A DNA stretch of 64,000 nt from Owenia fusiformis (GCA_903813345.2 CAIIXF020000012.1:24998184-25062183); one strand, 5' to 3'. Positions 1-13,387 are shown, numbered from the stretch's first letter. Notes: generated from the letters alone by a model not told the origin. Numbers and translations: made by a program.

Positions 1-3000
1 GGACTACATCCCAATGGAACTGCAGGTCACAGTAGGAATGCTAGTACAGCCAGCACATCTTGTAATAGCACATCATGTGGTGGCACATCATGCAACGGCA
101 CACCATGCAATGGCAATAATAATGAAACTACTCTAGGTGGAGATTTCATTATAGCTGTCAACAGAAAAATAGTAAGCCAACAAATTCAATATGTATATCA
201 TGGTGCACACTTTGCATTTTCTGCATGTTGGGTGTTCATAGGGTGTGGTTGAAAAGTATATATCATCACAGATTTCACCTTTATTTACACCAAAGATTTT
301 TGCTTTAATAATCAAGTTACAGAACTAATCTATTCAATTCAATTTATTTCAATAAATTTTATGTAATACAATATAATATCAAGCTGCTAAATGCCCAGAG
401 GTAACAGAAATTAACTTTAACTACATCTAGGCTACATTTAAAAGAAAGCACTTATATTGTGTTATTTATACCTTTATATTTATTTTGTTATTATATAGGC
501 TATCTAATTTCTTTGTATTTTAGATAAGGATGGATACATATTTTCTCTCATCACAAAAGACACGTCCAAGTCTATTTGGCCAGCCATTGATTCTACCATG
601 TGATGATTCTATGACGCAACAGAAGTTATACAGCCATGTTTGGATGCAAGTATCGAGACTTGTTAGTCCACTTCCTCCCAGTGAGACGCTAGCACACAAT
701 CATGCACAAGACTGGTATGTATGGTAGATATCCGGGGGGATTATCAAAAATGCTGGGGCATGCAGAGTTTGAGATTTTGTAGTTGGGCAAAATTTACTGT
801 GTATTACGTTTTATTATTAATCTTTCGAAAAAAATGTTCTAATGGGATGCAGATGGCAAGAATAGTTAGTTAGAATCATTCCTTCTTATTGTTCAAATAA
901 ATTTGTTGTCATATCTTGTAAAATAATATTTTTTACCGGATTTTCTCGCATATAAGCCCTGGGCGTATAACTGAAAGAAGGGGTAATTTCGTCTGTTATT
1001 TTACCTCTTATTTTTCGCCCATGGGCGTATAAGTGTACTACTTTCGATTTTTGGCCCAGTGGGCGTAAATGTGAGAAGAGCTGATGAATACAATGGACTA
1101 CCGTAACCTACTGTTGTAGTCCTACCGCATGTTTTGTAAGAATTATAAAGGAAATGTCACATACAACATTGGACTTAATGTTGAAACAAAGTAATAACAG
1201 AACGATCCACCACTGCCACTTACGGCACAGCGTTGAACTTAATGTTGAAACAAAGTAACGACAGAACGATCTGACAAAATACTCTTGAATTTATTGAAAA
1301 AATCAATAAATAGTCATTTTTTAAAGGCCCATGGGCGTATAAGCGTACTACATGCGTATATGCGAGAAAATCCGGTACAAGATATGTTTGGCAGTCGGTG
1401 TTTGTAACAAATGGCAAGTGGTGACATTTTGCATGTTGATGCCCTGTTATTACATTATTGAGATTATATCATACAATTTGAATTATTTTTCAGTGATGAC
1501 AGTCTTGGGTATGAGTACCCATTTACATTAAAAGTTGTCCAAAAAGATGGCGTGTCATGTGCATGGTGCCCCTGGTACCAGTTCTGCCGTGGATGTAAAA
1601 TCGAGTGTTCCCCTGAGAAGTTTAGCCACAGCAGTTTATATGTCGCCATAGACTGGGAACCTACTGCTCTACATTTACGCTACCAATCTGCTGCAGAGAG
1701 GGTAAGAGTTGAATACTGTCCAGTCTTTATAGAGATGTTCGCAAAAAGGCAACATGTGCATCTGTTTCAATTTTGATTAACTTTGAGATTTCTGCATCTT
1801 AAATTTTTACACTTCCATATTTGGTCAGATATTTTTTTCAGTTGATAAAATTAGGATTGTATTAAGGAAACATTTGCTTGGTTTTCAACATTTTATACTT
1901 TGTATTCTTCGGAGACACTTTAATTACTAAAAAGAATCTAAAATGGGATACAAAGTCAAAAATGTTGCCATCTCTAGTCCCATTCAATCAACTTTCATAT
2001 CCGCAATTGTTCAAACATGCTACATTATAAGAGAAGGTTGATTAACTTAATCATGAACTTAATATTTGATATATATTCTTTCAGATATACACAGATCATG
2101 AAAGTGTCGCAAAAAGTCGCCACTTACAGTCCCAACCAATCAACTTAGACACGTGTTTGCAGTCATTCACCCGTGAGGAGGTGTTAGGAGAAGATGAAAT
2201 GTGGTATTGTTCAAAGTGTAAAGCTCATAGAGTTGCACTGAAGAAAATGCAGATTTGGAAGCTACCCCCAATTTTGGTGTGTATTAGCTTTTGAAAAATT
2301 CAGTTTCTCTACTATGTTCATTCGACTTGCTACATTTAATTGCTATCAGTAGTTTTGAAGAAAATGCAGATTAAATCCCAAAATTTGGTTTGTATAATCT
2401 CATTTCTGTAAAATAAATTAAATACTTACATTTGCTGATGATCATAATTGGTTCACATGGTGAACTATTGTTGTGAGCTATATTGCTGTCTTATGCTGCT
2501 GGGAGTGCAGGCGGAACTGGCGGGTGGATGACTGCGTGTGGGTTGGCACAACTTGAATCTCGTTATCAAGACCTCTGTTAGAGATGTTTTATAATCTGAG
2601 TAATAAATAATTAAATATTACATACTTTATGTTTCAGATTATACATTTGAAGAGGTTCCAGTTCCTTAACACTAAGTGGGTTAAATCTCAGAAAATTGTC
2701 AAGTTCCCAATCAACGATTTTGATCCGACCAATTACATCGCCTCAAGGCAGTTACACAGAAACGTGCCACATAATACAAGTAAGTGATGCAGAAATGTGT
2801 CAAAGGAACAAGTATTATCGTATGATCTGTAAAATGAAGCCCTCTGATTGGTCAGTTCTTGTGCTGTACCAATCTGTATTGCTACTGAGATTGTCTTCGT
2901 TGATCATCTGTCGCAATTCAGAAAATATTGGTATGGAGGGGACAAACTCAGTACCAATACAGAGGATCACACGATAAAAATGTTATTGAATGATTGGAAG

Positions 3001-5343
3001 TGCAATACAGGATACATGTATATTCTGTCTTGATATTCTGTATTGGCATTCAACTTCGTCTTGTTCCAATACAGAATTTCTCAAGCAGAATGTATCCTGT
3101 ATTGCACTTCAAATCATTCAATAACTTATAATTCAGTTATTTCTAGTTATGTCATTCAAAATATTGTTTTGCTCATATACTGTTTTTGACGTTATTCCAG
3201 TTGTGATAACATTCCAAAATAAATCTATTATTAGACTTTTTCATATTGAGAGATGTTATTTAAGTATATGTATCCAATAGTCATAATTAGCCATTGTCTT
3301 TTTTAAGACAAACTGTTAAATGTGTGTATTTGTTTATAGAATGGAAAAATTAGTATTGAATTGTAAAAAATGGTCTCTCAAATTACCAAACAAACTACAC
3401 TCGGAGGAAGTGTAAGAGTTCTTCACTCGTTAGTTTTTGTGATTGAAATTACCTACAAAATTTCCGCTCTGATCACCCTAATTTCCTGATTTTGAGAGAA
3501 TATGTTTAAGAAACGATAAAAGGTCAGCGAGGTAAATTAGAATGTGGTGTCAAATTAAAATAGAAGTTGATTTTGAACTGTATAATGAAGACATGACTTC
3601 AAAATCACCAAAAAGTTGAGTGACATTCTACATTTCCTCCAAGCTTAGGTGAGTCAATGAGGAAGCATGACGCCATAACAATATTTTTGCTGGTTCATAG
3701 GTTAAAGCCCCTAATTGCTGATTACTTATAAATGCAAACCAATTGTTTTTAGGTGCAGTATCAGAGAGTACAACAAGCGCAGCTGCTGACTCCAAGTCCC
3801 ACCTTCCACAGACTAAAGACTCCTTAGACACATCACAATCGAAGGCAAACACACCACAAACAGACCCCTCAGAGGCACCATCAAAATCAGACCCCACCAT
3901 GTTGAATTCTAAGTCCAATAAAACACAAGCTACAAACCATGACAGGATAGCAGACTCAACATCTGCTCCTAAACTGAGGGATTCTGGGAAACTACGGAGA
4001 CAACGCCATGAGTCAGTCGACAGTGGAGATTATGCAAATGTTCGATACAACCTTTATGCACTTTCTGTAAGTCCACGTAGTGTCATGTTTTTGTGAAAAA
4101 TTACTGTTCATCTTAGCTTTTGATTTGTTGAGGAAGCAAAGGTGAACATTCATGTTTATAATTACATGTACATTTATGTTCCCCTTTCATGATGAGTAAA
4201 ATGTTGCATTTAAAGAAAGGGGTATTTATGCTAAACATTTTGTGATTCATTGTTGTTATGTTACAACAGGATACATGGTTGAGGCAACTAGATATTGAAT
4301 ACATGATTTGATAGAGTGTTACCATGCCAACCATGGTATTCAAGGTTGAGGTCACAATTTATGATTTTGACTCATTGTTTGTTGTAGTGTCACCATGGTA
4401 TCTTAGGTGGAGGTCATTATATTGCTTATGGCAAGAATCCCAAGAACAAGTGGTTCATGTACAATGATAGCAGTTGTAAGGTAAGGGTCATATACAATAA
4501 TAGCATCTACTTCATCTATTCAACCTGAAGTTTAAAAAATGGTCATGCTTGAAATGGTCATGCATGAACAACTGAACCATGTATGAATTTGTTTTAAAAG
4601 TTCATAATACAGATGTACTTCCATGTTAGATGTATGTAACTGATCGGAAGATAGATTACTGTGTAATTAAATGAAAAGGAAAATTTTGAAAAGTGAATTA
4701 ACTTAAAAATTTAGAATGACATGTACCTCTGTACCTTGCATCTTCAGATTATTTTGTTACAAACCATCTTTTCTGTTTGTAACCTCTGTACTTTCCAAGC
4801 GAAACCCTTTATCTCACTTCAGACATGTTTTGAATGATTTGCCAATTAGTTTGTTACGGTGACTTCAAAATTGTCTGGCTTGGAAAGAAAAAAGGACAAT
4901 GATGACTATACAATGCCTCCTCAGGTTTTTCATTTCATATTGTCACTTCTGAATTTCAAGACATTTGAGATGTCCATTCTGATGAAAGTTGGAGGCAGCA
5001 GGGGAAACCAATGCACTTCCACAGCTAATGTGTTATAGCGCAACAGCATGTAGTCCATCTAAGCATGTTTATCATAACATTATTGACATTAACCCATAAA
5101 AATTGCGTTTTTGTTGATTGAAATCAGAATTTAAAGAAAATGAAAAACTTTTGAAAATACATGTTTTTTCAGGAAGTGAAACCAGAAGACATTGACACAG
5201 ACTCTGCTTATATGCTGTTTTACGAGAGGGCGGGGCTGGACATTACACGATTTATGCCAAATGTTGACGGCAAGGAACCTGATTTGACAGAAATAGATGA
5301 TGAGTTTGAATCGGAGTTCAAGAAAATGTGTGTCATTCAGTGA
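1..5343 (+). CDS. USP32: USP32-like ubiquitin carboxyl-terminal hydrolase, C-terminal exons (5' end outside window)
   Basis: This is the C-terminal half of the catalytic domain of a cysteine deubiquitinase. Exons read: 1-31, 524-714, 1494-1701, 2085-2276, 2638-2779, 3753-4066, 4388-4480 and 5173-5343, all with GT-AG borders and matching phases. The family is identified by RPSLFGQPLI, WMQVSRLVSPLPP, the zinc-ribbon pairs CAWC and CRGC, ALHLRYQ, IIHLKRFQF and the His box GGGHYIAYGKN followed by YNDSS. Exon 3753-4066 is a Ser/Thr/Lys-rich insert, as in USP32 relatives. The protein ends in CVIQ, a CaaX prenylation box; vertebrate USP32 ends in a similar box and is membrane-associated. The catalytic Cys and the N-terminal EF-hand and DUSP parts lie upstream of the window. 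The end of the first exon is uncertain: GT at 26 or 32 both keep phase 0, and I prefer 32. Confidence 0.93.
934..1377. mobile_element. MITE with terminal inverted repeats in a USP32 intron
   Basis: The termini are inverted copies: ACCGGATTTTCTCGCATATA at the left and TATGCGAGAAAATCCGGT at the right, each followed or preceded by TA. The element is about 440 bp with no coding potential and has internal repeats of GGGCGTATAA. It lies between the exons at 524-714 and 1494-1701. The TA flanks suggest a Tc1/mariner-type non-autonomous element; that is an inference. Confidence 0.7.
2982..3127. repeat. Short palindromic repeat in a USP32 intron
   Basis: The left arm, around GTGCAATACAGGATACAT, is mirrored by ATGTATCCTGTATTGCAC, and the outer arms TTATTGAATGATT and AATCATTCAATAA also pair. 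The arms are about 45 bp around a 50-bp loop, so the transcript could form a hairpin. It lies in the intron 2780-3752. Confidence 0.65.
4562..4776 (+). repeat. Dispersed direct repeat, copy 1 (USP32 intron)
   Basis: This segment is nearly the same as 7746-7945 (shared blocks include GCATGAACAACTGAACCATG and AACCATCTTTTCTGT). The copies differ by a few small indels. Copy 1 is in the intron before the last USP32 exon and copy 2 is downstream of the gene. It is probably a copied interspersed element; no terminal structure was found. Confidence 0.7.
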
Positions 5344-5504
5344 AATATGTGTCATAGATATGTGTCGTACTGCTCTGTGTGTCATAAAGAGATCTGGATT
5401 ATAATTGGATCAGTGGACATCTCAATAGGGGATCAGGGGGAAGCAGATCACTAGATCACAAGAAAGATCAAAGGATGACAATATGGATAGATGGATCACT
5501 TATG

Positions 5505-5510
5505 AATAAA
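5505..5510 (+). promoter_or_regulatory. Candidate polyadenylation signal of the USP32-like gene
   Basis: AATAAA lies 162 bp after the TGA stop. It is the first canonical hexamer downstream. A longer 3' UTR cannot be excluded. Confidence 0.4.
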
Positions 5511-5705
5511 TATGTGTACACCATAAGTGTTAAAAGAATAATAATGTGCTTTATAGATGTGCATATCCAGTGGTTTGTTGATGTGCATCAGACAAAGGGG
5601 TAGGGCTTGATAATATAGCCTGGCCCTAATACGGCCTTGACCCCTATCAAGCCCTCATAGTCACTACGTGTGTTGTTATTTGAAAATGCATACGAAAGAG
5701 ATTTG

Positions 5706-5884
5706 AGGATACATACAGGAGAAAGATATAAAAATCTATATTATAGGGTAAAGATTGAAAGATACATACAGGGGAAAGATATAAAAATTTATACAGGATA
5801 GATTGAAGGTACATACAGGAGAAAGTTATAAAGTTACAAAAATCCATACAGAATAAAGATTGAAAGATACATACAGGAGAAAGG
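5706..5884 (+). repeat. Degenerate tandem repeat
   Basis: About four units carry the core GATACATACAGGAGAAAG followed by TATAAA-rich sequence, spaced roughly 40-70 bp apart. It lies in the probable 3' UTR or flank of the USP32-like gene. Confidence 0.65.
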
Positions 5885-6298
5885 AGTGAGAAATGCTTTC
5901 TAGATATGTGATATATTTAATGGGATATTCAACCCACAGGATAATGATTTCATCAAGGTATTTTCATCACATGGGAATTATGCATTTATAATATAAGCTT
6001 TGAATGGTAATACTTCAATGAGTAACTTGTTGGAGTGAATATATTATTGAACAAATTCATTATAATTGCTTTGTAATACAATAAAATCTGAAAAGTATTC
6101 TGCTTGGGGGGTGATTCATTTCTCATTAAGTCAGTTGGTCTTGGGACTTTGTAAGGTGTTCCACTTCTAAATGTGTTCCACTTTACAGGTTTCACTGCAG
6201 CTTTAACATGATGGGAAGTAATATGGACATTCTCTTTTGAGAGTTTCTCCCCATCACATACAGTGAGTTAACATACATCATTCTACATTGTATTGCTT

Positions 6299-6405
6299 AA
6301 TGAATCTTATAATGAATCTTAATGAATCTTATAATATAATGAATCTTAATGAATCTTATAATATAATGAATCTTAATGAATCTTATAATGTAATGAATCT
6401 TATAT
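6299..6405 (+). repeat. Tandem repeat of AATGAATCTTAT
   Basis: Units of 10 to 27 bp built from TAATGAATCT and TATAATA alternate over about 107 bp. Simple non-coding array. Confidence 0.75.
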
Positions 6406-7745
6406 ATGGCCAGTGATTGAAAATGCTTTATATCTTAATAAGATAAAAAAAATAGTTCACAATTAATGTAGCGCTCAAATTATATTATCATTATGTCAGG
6501 TTGGCGATTTGATGATGCAAATTTTGTTTTTCCATCCAAAGTTGACTCCGAATACAATGTTGACCATTGTGCAAAAATGTGCTTTTAGTCCCAACTGCTT
6601 TAAAGTATTTGAAACCTAGAACAGTATAAGTTTGAAATGTAAGATAAACGTATAAAAAACTCTATTGAAACTCTCCCATATTGTGTTCAACATGATACTT
6701 GATATTCACAGATACAATATTTCATTCAGTACTTTACTGACTAAGTGAAAATTCTTTATGAACATCCTTGTTGAACTTAGTTCAAAATTAGAGTTTCCAT
6801 TTATCTTTTTTAGTAAAGTACAGATTTTGTAGACCATGGTTGAATTATAATTTCACAAATAAAAGATCAGTGCCAACAAATGAGACATTGAGTTGTACAT
6901 GTATAGGTTACCTAGACAATTGGATGACATTGGCAACCAAGACAACAACTGCATGGCAACCAGCCAAGAGAAAAACATTATCTTTGAATCAACTTTCTGC
7001 CTGATTATGAATCCATAAATTGTTATTTTTGTAAATATCTGTTTATTTTATTTATAGATTTATCAAAGAAAATACAACCCTATAATGAAATATGAATTTT
7101 TGTATAGAATTAAATTATGTGTAAAATCTTACTCCACAATATTGGTCGATATTTATGATTAATATTGTTTACAGTTTTTCATTTACAGAAAATTCTAGAC
7201 ATTTTGTACAATTAAATGTTAAGATTGGAATATCACCTTGGTATTATCTCTCTCTTTTAAAAAACAGAAAAGGGAGGAAAAGAAAAAGCAAGGAATTGGA
7301 TAATGTTTTGGTATTATTTATCCTGAAATACCAGTAACTGAAAATCTTGAAATACCTGAAAATCTTAAAATGTCTGAAAATTCGGCATTGTTTGACAATT
7401 TTGAAAAGTTGAAACATTTAAAAAATGTCGGAAAATTTTGAATCCCTGAAAATTTTAAAATGTTTGAAAATCTCAAAATGTCTGAAAATCTGGTATTAAA
7501 TTCAGTGCTTAGACCAGAGTGGTATTCTAAGCTTGGAATATTTGAGCCATTTTTATTAGTGTAAAAATATTGTAAAATAATGTATATATGTCAGGTAGTG
7601 AAACAAATGCTTAAGATATACAATTAATTGTGCACTGTATAAATGTAAAGTACAGTAATATACACTGATTTTGTATTGGAAACGCATGAAATTACAAGAT
7701 GCATTTTTATACATGTACACATACTTGGTTGGGTACAATGTACAA

Positions 7746-7945
7746 GCATGAACAACTGAACCATGTATGATTTTACAGATGTACTTCCTTGTTATATGTA
7801 TGTAACTGATCGGTAGATAGATTATTAGTGTAATTAAATGAAAAGGAAAATTTTGAAAAGTGAATTAACTTAAAAATTTAGAATGACATGTACACATCTG
7901 CACCTTGCATCTTCAGATTATTTTGTTACAAACCATCTTTTCTGT
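7746..7945 (+). repeat. Dispersed direct repeat, copy 2
   Basis: Second copy of the segment at 4562-4776, about 3.2 kb further on and in the same orientation, outside the USP32-like coding region. Confidence 0.7.
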
Positions 7946-8582
7946 GAAAATTAAATGAATCTTGAAAAAGATTGCTTTCATTGTAAAGTGAGTTAATAGC
8001 CATTTAGAAATCAAGATGTGTGTGTGTGCCCCTCATGGTTTTTTGCATACGATTAGTTTTCAAGTCCTGGTATTCAGGCGCCTAACCAGGCATAGGCGAG
8101 GGTACGCTGGTGCATACCCTAAATGATGGAGCAAAAAATAAATTGTTGTAAAAAATAAAAAAGTAAAGTAAAATATTTTGTTTCATGATCTTTCCTGGAT
8201 GACTTCTCTTTAAGACTCCAGACAAGTAACATTTTTCGCCCAGAACGCACCATTTAAGGTCTAAAATCGCGTACCTGCAATCCTGGTCACGCCACTGGTA
8301 TTTTCAGAAGAGAAGCTTTGCATATAAGCTAATTGAAGGTGCAAAATGCAGGATGTCACAAATTAAATAATGTGGGTACTTTAGAGCTCATGTTTTTTCT
8401 TGTTTGATAATTTGATTCAGAGCTTATTTTTAGTCGAGAAATTTTGTTTAAATTATATGATGTTAATTTCAATGTACTAGTATTCATGGATGCCTCGATA
8501 TATTTAGCTTATTTTTCGTAAAAACTTATTACTAATTTTTACTAATATACAGGCAAAATATGACAAGCTCCTAAGTTCTCCA

Positions 8583-9240
8583 GTGGAGATCATGGTATAG
8601 AAGACCCTCTCTTGTCTATTATCATGGTATAGAAGACCCTCTTTTGTCTATTATGGCATAGAAGACCCTCTCTTGTCTATTATCATGGTATAGAAGACCC
8701 TCTCTTGTCTATTATCATGGTATAGAAGACCCTCTCTTGTCTATTAGAACAGTGGAGATCATGGTATAGAAGACCCTCTTTTGTCTATTATCATGGTATA
8801 GAAGACCCTCTCTTGTCTATTAGAACAGTGGAGATCATGGTATAGAAGACCCTCTCTTGTCTATTATCATGGTATAGAAGACCCTCTCTTGTCTATTATC
8901 ATGGTATAGAAGACCCTCTTTTGTCTATTATGGCATAGAAGACCCTCTCTTGTCTATTATCATGGTATAGAAGACCCTCTCTTGTCTATTATCATGGTAT
9001 AGAAGACCCTCTCTTGTCTATTATCATGGTATAGAAGACCCTCTTTTGTCTATTATCATGGTATAGAAGACCCTCTCTTGTCTATTAGAACAGTGGAGAT
9101 CATGGTATAGAAGACCCTCTCTTGTCTATTATCATGGTATAGAAGACCCTCTTTTGTCTATTATCATGGTATAGAAGACCCTCTCTTGTCTATTAGAACA
9201 GTGGAGATCATGGTATAGAAGACCCTCTCTTGTCTATTAT
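8583..9240 (+). repeat. 32-bp minisatellite with higher-order structure
   Basis: About twenty units of CATGGTATAGAAGACCCTCT plus CTTGTCTATTAT (32 bp) are arrayed head to tail with near-perfect identity. Variants are few: CTCTCTTG versus CTCTTTTG, and a 28-bp unit beginning GGCATAG. Some boundaries carry the longer junction AGAACAGTGGAGAT, giving a higher-order period. The uniformity suggests recent expansion. The unit count is approximate. Confidence 0.92.
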
Positions 9241-9647
9241 CTTTATGTCAAAATTACCCAATAGAACATGGCCTTCAATGATGTCAATGAGTCTTAAAGC
9301 ATTTTGCCTATGTATTAGATATATGTATATATGAAAAGCATGATGTAAAATCTTAATTATACGCGGATTATGTAAAGTAAATATATTATTTTTGTATGTG
9401 TTAATTAAAGTGGTGTTATCCGAGAGGGTATTTATAAAGAGGATGTTCAATCGGGGAAAACATGTACAATTAAGGGCCAGGGTAGTCTACTGCATGGATA
9501 GGTTCTGAGTAAGGAATTAAAGTAGTCTTGTATCGGATCTCTGATCCCCAAAGGATGATTTCTACCAAATATAAAAGTGTCTTAACTGCCAGTCTTAATT
9601 GTTTATAAATTCGAGCTACATGCATCCAATCTATGATTTTTACAACT

Positions 9648-9724
9648 AATACAGGGTGACCCCAAAACAGAGCCCACAAATCTGAATATGGTAATTATTC
9701 TGCTTTTTGGGTCACCCTGTATAT
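9648..9724. mobile_element. Mariner-like short inverted termini
   Basis: ATACAGGGTGACCCCAAAACAGAG at the left is matched by CTTTTTGGGTCACCCTGTAT at the right (left motif spans 9649-9672). CAGGGTG..CCCAAAA termini are typical of some mariner relatives. Only about 75 bp lie between the ends, so this is a deletion remnant or a very short MITE. Confidence 0.45.
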
Positions 9725-11210
9725 ATGATTAACTGTGTCTCAACCAACACTGTGTTCAAACGCCTCAAATGTTACCACAACTTAAGTATGTCCCTTGGTA
9801 TGTATGTTATGAGGTGGAGGGGGAAATCAGTCATTTTTGTACTTTGTAAGTGCCAAAATAGTACTAATTTGGATTTGTGCTGAACTAGTACTAATTTATT
9901 TCAGTATCATACTCTAGACCTGATGCAAGGATAGAATTTGAATGGAATTTAATGAAGATAGAAATTGTACATGTTTTCCCAAATTTTGTTGCCTCAACAT
10001 TGAGTTATCTTACAAATTCAGGGACTTTTAGTGTACAATTACAATTAATTGTAAACTTTGCAATGTTCAGTTAACAATTAGAAGCTGAAATGCCTTTGTT
10101 TATTTTCATAACAAAACTGTGTATAATTATACATTATTTGTAAATGTAGTTGTGCAGACGAATCAGTTTTATCATTCTAAAAATGTGTATTGACTTTTTG
10201 GTATGTTTTTCTTGTCTTGGTAAAAAAACTGTCATACCAATAAAACTCTAGATAGTACACATCATGAACAGCGTAGCATCAGAAAAAGTTTATATTTTTA
10301 ATATGATTTTGACTTTGTTTGTATAACAGTTTTGATGCTATAAAATGAATATGTTTCACTTTTTTAAAAATGATAATTATGATGTTTGAAATTAATTTAA
10401 GTTTCCAAATAAATAATATGTCTGCACAGTTTTAGAAATGCCACATCATTTTGATGCTTTTCTGTGACTTGGCATACAACTGTAGCTTTGACTTTATTTT
10501 TGAGGCTTTGCACTATCCTGAAACAACATGTTTTATAGATCTATAATACCAGAGACAATGTGCTTTATACATTGTCAAGGAATGTTGATAATTGATGTGA
10601 ATTTCTGTGAATGAACTATTTGCTAGATGTAAAATATGATATTCCTGTACATGACATGATTGATTGTGAATGTGAATGAATACAAGAAAATGAATAATAT
10701 GATAAAATATGAACATTTTATGTTTTCTCTATGAAGGATGCCAAGTAGAATGAGATATTCGTAAAGTTCAATACTTCGAACCTCATATCATGGTTATCCT
10801 TAGATTTTAAGGTTATCTTAAAAAACAATAAAAAAAATTAGCTTCCTTTCTCAATTCTGATGTATTTTGGCATTTCTATATATTAAATATTAAATTACTG
10901 TGCTCCCGGTGATTTTTGCGTGCTACTAGATTTCGCGCTTTTCGCATGTTATGTAAAATTCGCTAAATATAATAGCCGCTTAAGTCCAATAGTTCTAATT
11001 TGTGAAATATAATAGTCATGAAATTTCAAAATCACAAAAATGCCAAGTACAGAATTCTCAATTCTTTTTTCATAAGATAAATCATGATGACAAGAAAAAC
11101 ATTTGCATGCAAAGAGTTACTTTTAACACGATCCCTTCTACCTCCTTTAATTTTTGAATATTTTCTTCATTAAACTGACATTTAGTTTGATTTTCTCAAA
11201 TGGTCCACTT

Positions 11211-11740
11211 TCACCCCATGCAGACAGATCGCCTTAAATAACATTCGTATTATACGAGACTCGACATTCATCAGGAAAGTAGAAACATTTTGTAACCCAT
11301 GAAGCAAATTAATTTTTTACTGCTTAATAAATGGACAATGACCGTTTGAGTTACATTGAGTTCTATAAGTATGAGAATAGCATGACGTCTTGATATTTCA
11401 AGGTAACCCGTTCGAAAAGTGATGGCGGGCGCGATTGAAATTCAACATGTGATGTATAGTTCTTAGTTTTCCAAAGAAATCTACAAATATTTTGTTGCGG
11501 TTTTATTTTTACATCGTCATTTCAATCACTGCCATAATTTTTCGAACGAGTTAACTTGAAACATATAGACGACATGCTATTCTCATACTTATAGACCTTA
11601 ATATGACTGTCATTCATCATTTATTAAGTAGTAAAATATTAATTTGCATCATGGGTGACAAAATGTTTCTACTTTCCTGGTGACTGTTGAGTCTCGCATC
11701 ATCCGAATGTAATTTTAGGCGATCTGTCTGCATGAGGTGA
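11211..11740. mobile_element. Foldback element, family 1
   Basis: The left arm contains CCCATGCAGACAGATCGCC, GCGAGACTC-like sequence and AGGAAAGTAGAAACATTTTG. The right arm contains the reverse complement of these in reverse order, ending GGCGATCTGTCTGCATG. The arms exceed 120 bp. A solo copy of one arm lies at 40941-41060. No coding capacity. Confidence 0.75.
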
Positions 11741-12426
11741 CTTTCTCAAGTATAAACAATTTAAAACATTGCAATAACTTCTCACCACCTAAAGGCATGG
11801 GATGATGGTGGTGGGGTGGAAAAAAATCACTCTGTTTCCCTCTACTTCACCATACCTACCATAGAAGTTCACCAAAAAGATATACACAGGAAAAGTCTTA
11901 CACTTGATTTGATTTATTATTTTTTTAACAAATACCAAATTGAATATAAAACACTTACAAAAACATGTTTAATTGTTTATTAATTTTTAAACATAAATAC
12001 AGTATACTGTAATTCTAATATGATAAGTGTCATCAGAATAACTAGAACAATAGGTTTATTGGTCTACATGTATATTGGGACATAGATGACCACTTATTTA
12101 AACATTGTTGTTCTGGATCGTTTATCATTTTAGAATCATAACAAAGACCTTGATTCTATGAATTATGGCAAATAGATGACCTCAGATTTTATTCTGGCCA
12201 TTGCTACAAGATTTTGGTCTTTTTAACAATGAACAGACTAACATTTTTGGTCATGTAGGTGAGGAATTTTCAAAAATCCATAATTCATAGCATACGTCGC
12301 AGTCTTCTATGGTTTCAATACCGTATGCTATGGTTTCATGAAAAATTGTCAAAAATATCATATTTTACCACTGATTACACAAATTCCGTTTTTATTTTGA
12401 CATGATATCCCAAAAATATCATGAAA

Positions 12427-12597
12427 ACTATAGAATAAGTATAGGATATCCTATGATTTTGAGAGATATCATTTTTATTCACGAGTTGATATCAATATCT
12501 GGACGAATGAGCGTAGCGAATGAGTGCAGATATTAATATCAACGAGTGGATTAAAATATCACGAAAAAATCATAGGATGTTCTATTTATCCCATAGT
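12427..12597. mobile_element. Foldback (palindromic) element
   Basis: A near-perfect palindrome of about 170 bp: the left arm from ACTATAGAATAAGTATAGGA is mirrored by the right arm ending TCTATTTATCCCATAGT. The centre is GACGAATGAGCGTAGCGAATG. Similar hairpins with a GCGTAGC-type centre are common in invertebrate genomes (inference). Confidence 0.7.
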
Positions 12598-13387
12598 CCA
12601 CTTTAAAAAGCATTTCAAAACATTATTCAGTTTTATTTTGTCATTTGAACTATAGCTGAAACATTAATCATTTCCATATTAGTGACGTCATGAAATCACC
12701 ATGTTAAGCATATAACATGTAACCATGTAGCAATGCACGTCACATTGGCGAGAGTTTTCAAATCTGTGGAAAAGGTGATCTGTGGAATATTCTCCATATT
12801 CCACAGATATTATTTTTTCCAAAGATTTCCAAATATCATGAATATATTGAAAGAATACAGAATTGACTTCAACGATGGGATAATGAAAATTATTCAGTTA
12901 TTAACATGCGCAACTATTGGCCCTTTAATCAAAAGGCCTTTAAATGTAATGCACATACGGTACTATAATTGAATATACTTTTTTGATTTGAATTATTTTT
13001 TAAATACCAAATTGAATAGAAGAAACTTTCAAACATTAAGTTTCATGCAGACATTAAAAAGTAACCCAAAAAAACGTATATTTACAGTTCAATATTTACA
13101 GCTGAATGTATAATGAATAAAGATTTTTTCTTATCAAACTAATACACTTTGTCACAAAGGCCTAAGTGCTGATAATAGTCTGTTTAGTGACTCGATCGGT
13201 GTCTCATACTTTTGGCACAGACGTCAGGGTTCACAACATAGTTTGAAAATATGATTGCCTCATTTTGCCATATTGGCATTCAGTCCACTCCCAAAGAGTG
13301 AATTTCAAAAGTGATTGCCATTAACAGCCAGAGATGGGATTTTCAAATAAACCCTGATAAATGTTTTATGATTAACAGTCCACGTCC

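Larger units (their letters stand above)
5344..13387. other. 8-kb non-coding interval between USP32-like and TRIM-like genes
   Basis: I see no exon with recognisable protein similarity here. Open frames are short and lie in repeats. The contents are the tandem repeats and foldbacks listed separately, plus a segment near 10790-10880 (AAGGTTATCT, then A-rich, then TCAATTCT) that recurs at 20990-21060. The 3' UTRs of the two convergent genes must fall in this interval. Confidence 0.6.

Noticed and set aside
8583-9240. CRISPR-like array
   Set aside because: Units are contiguous without unique spacers and the context is a eukaryotic genome; it is a minisatellite.
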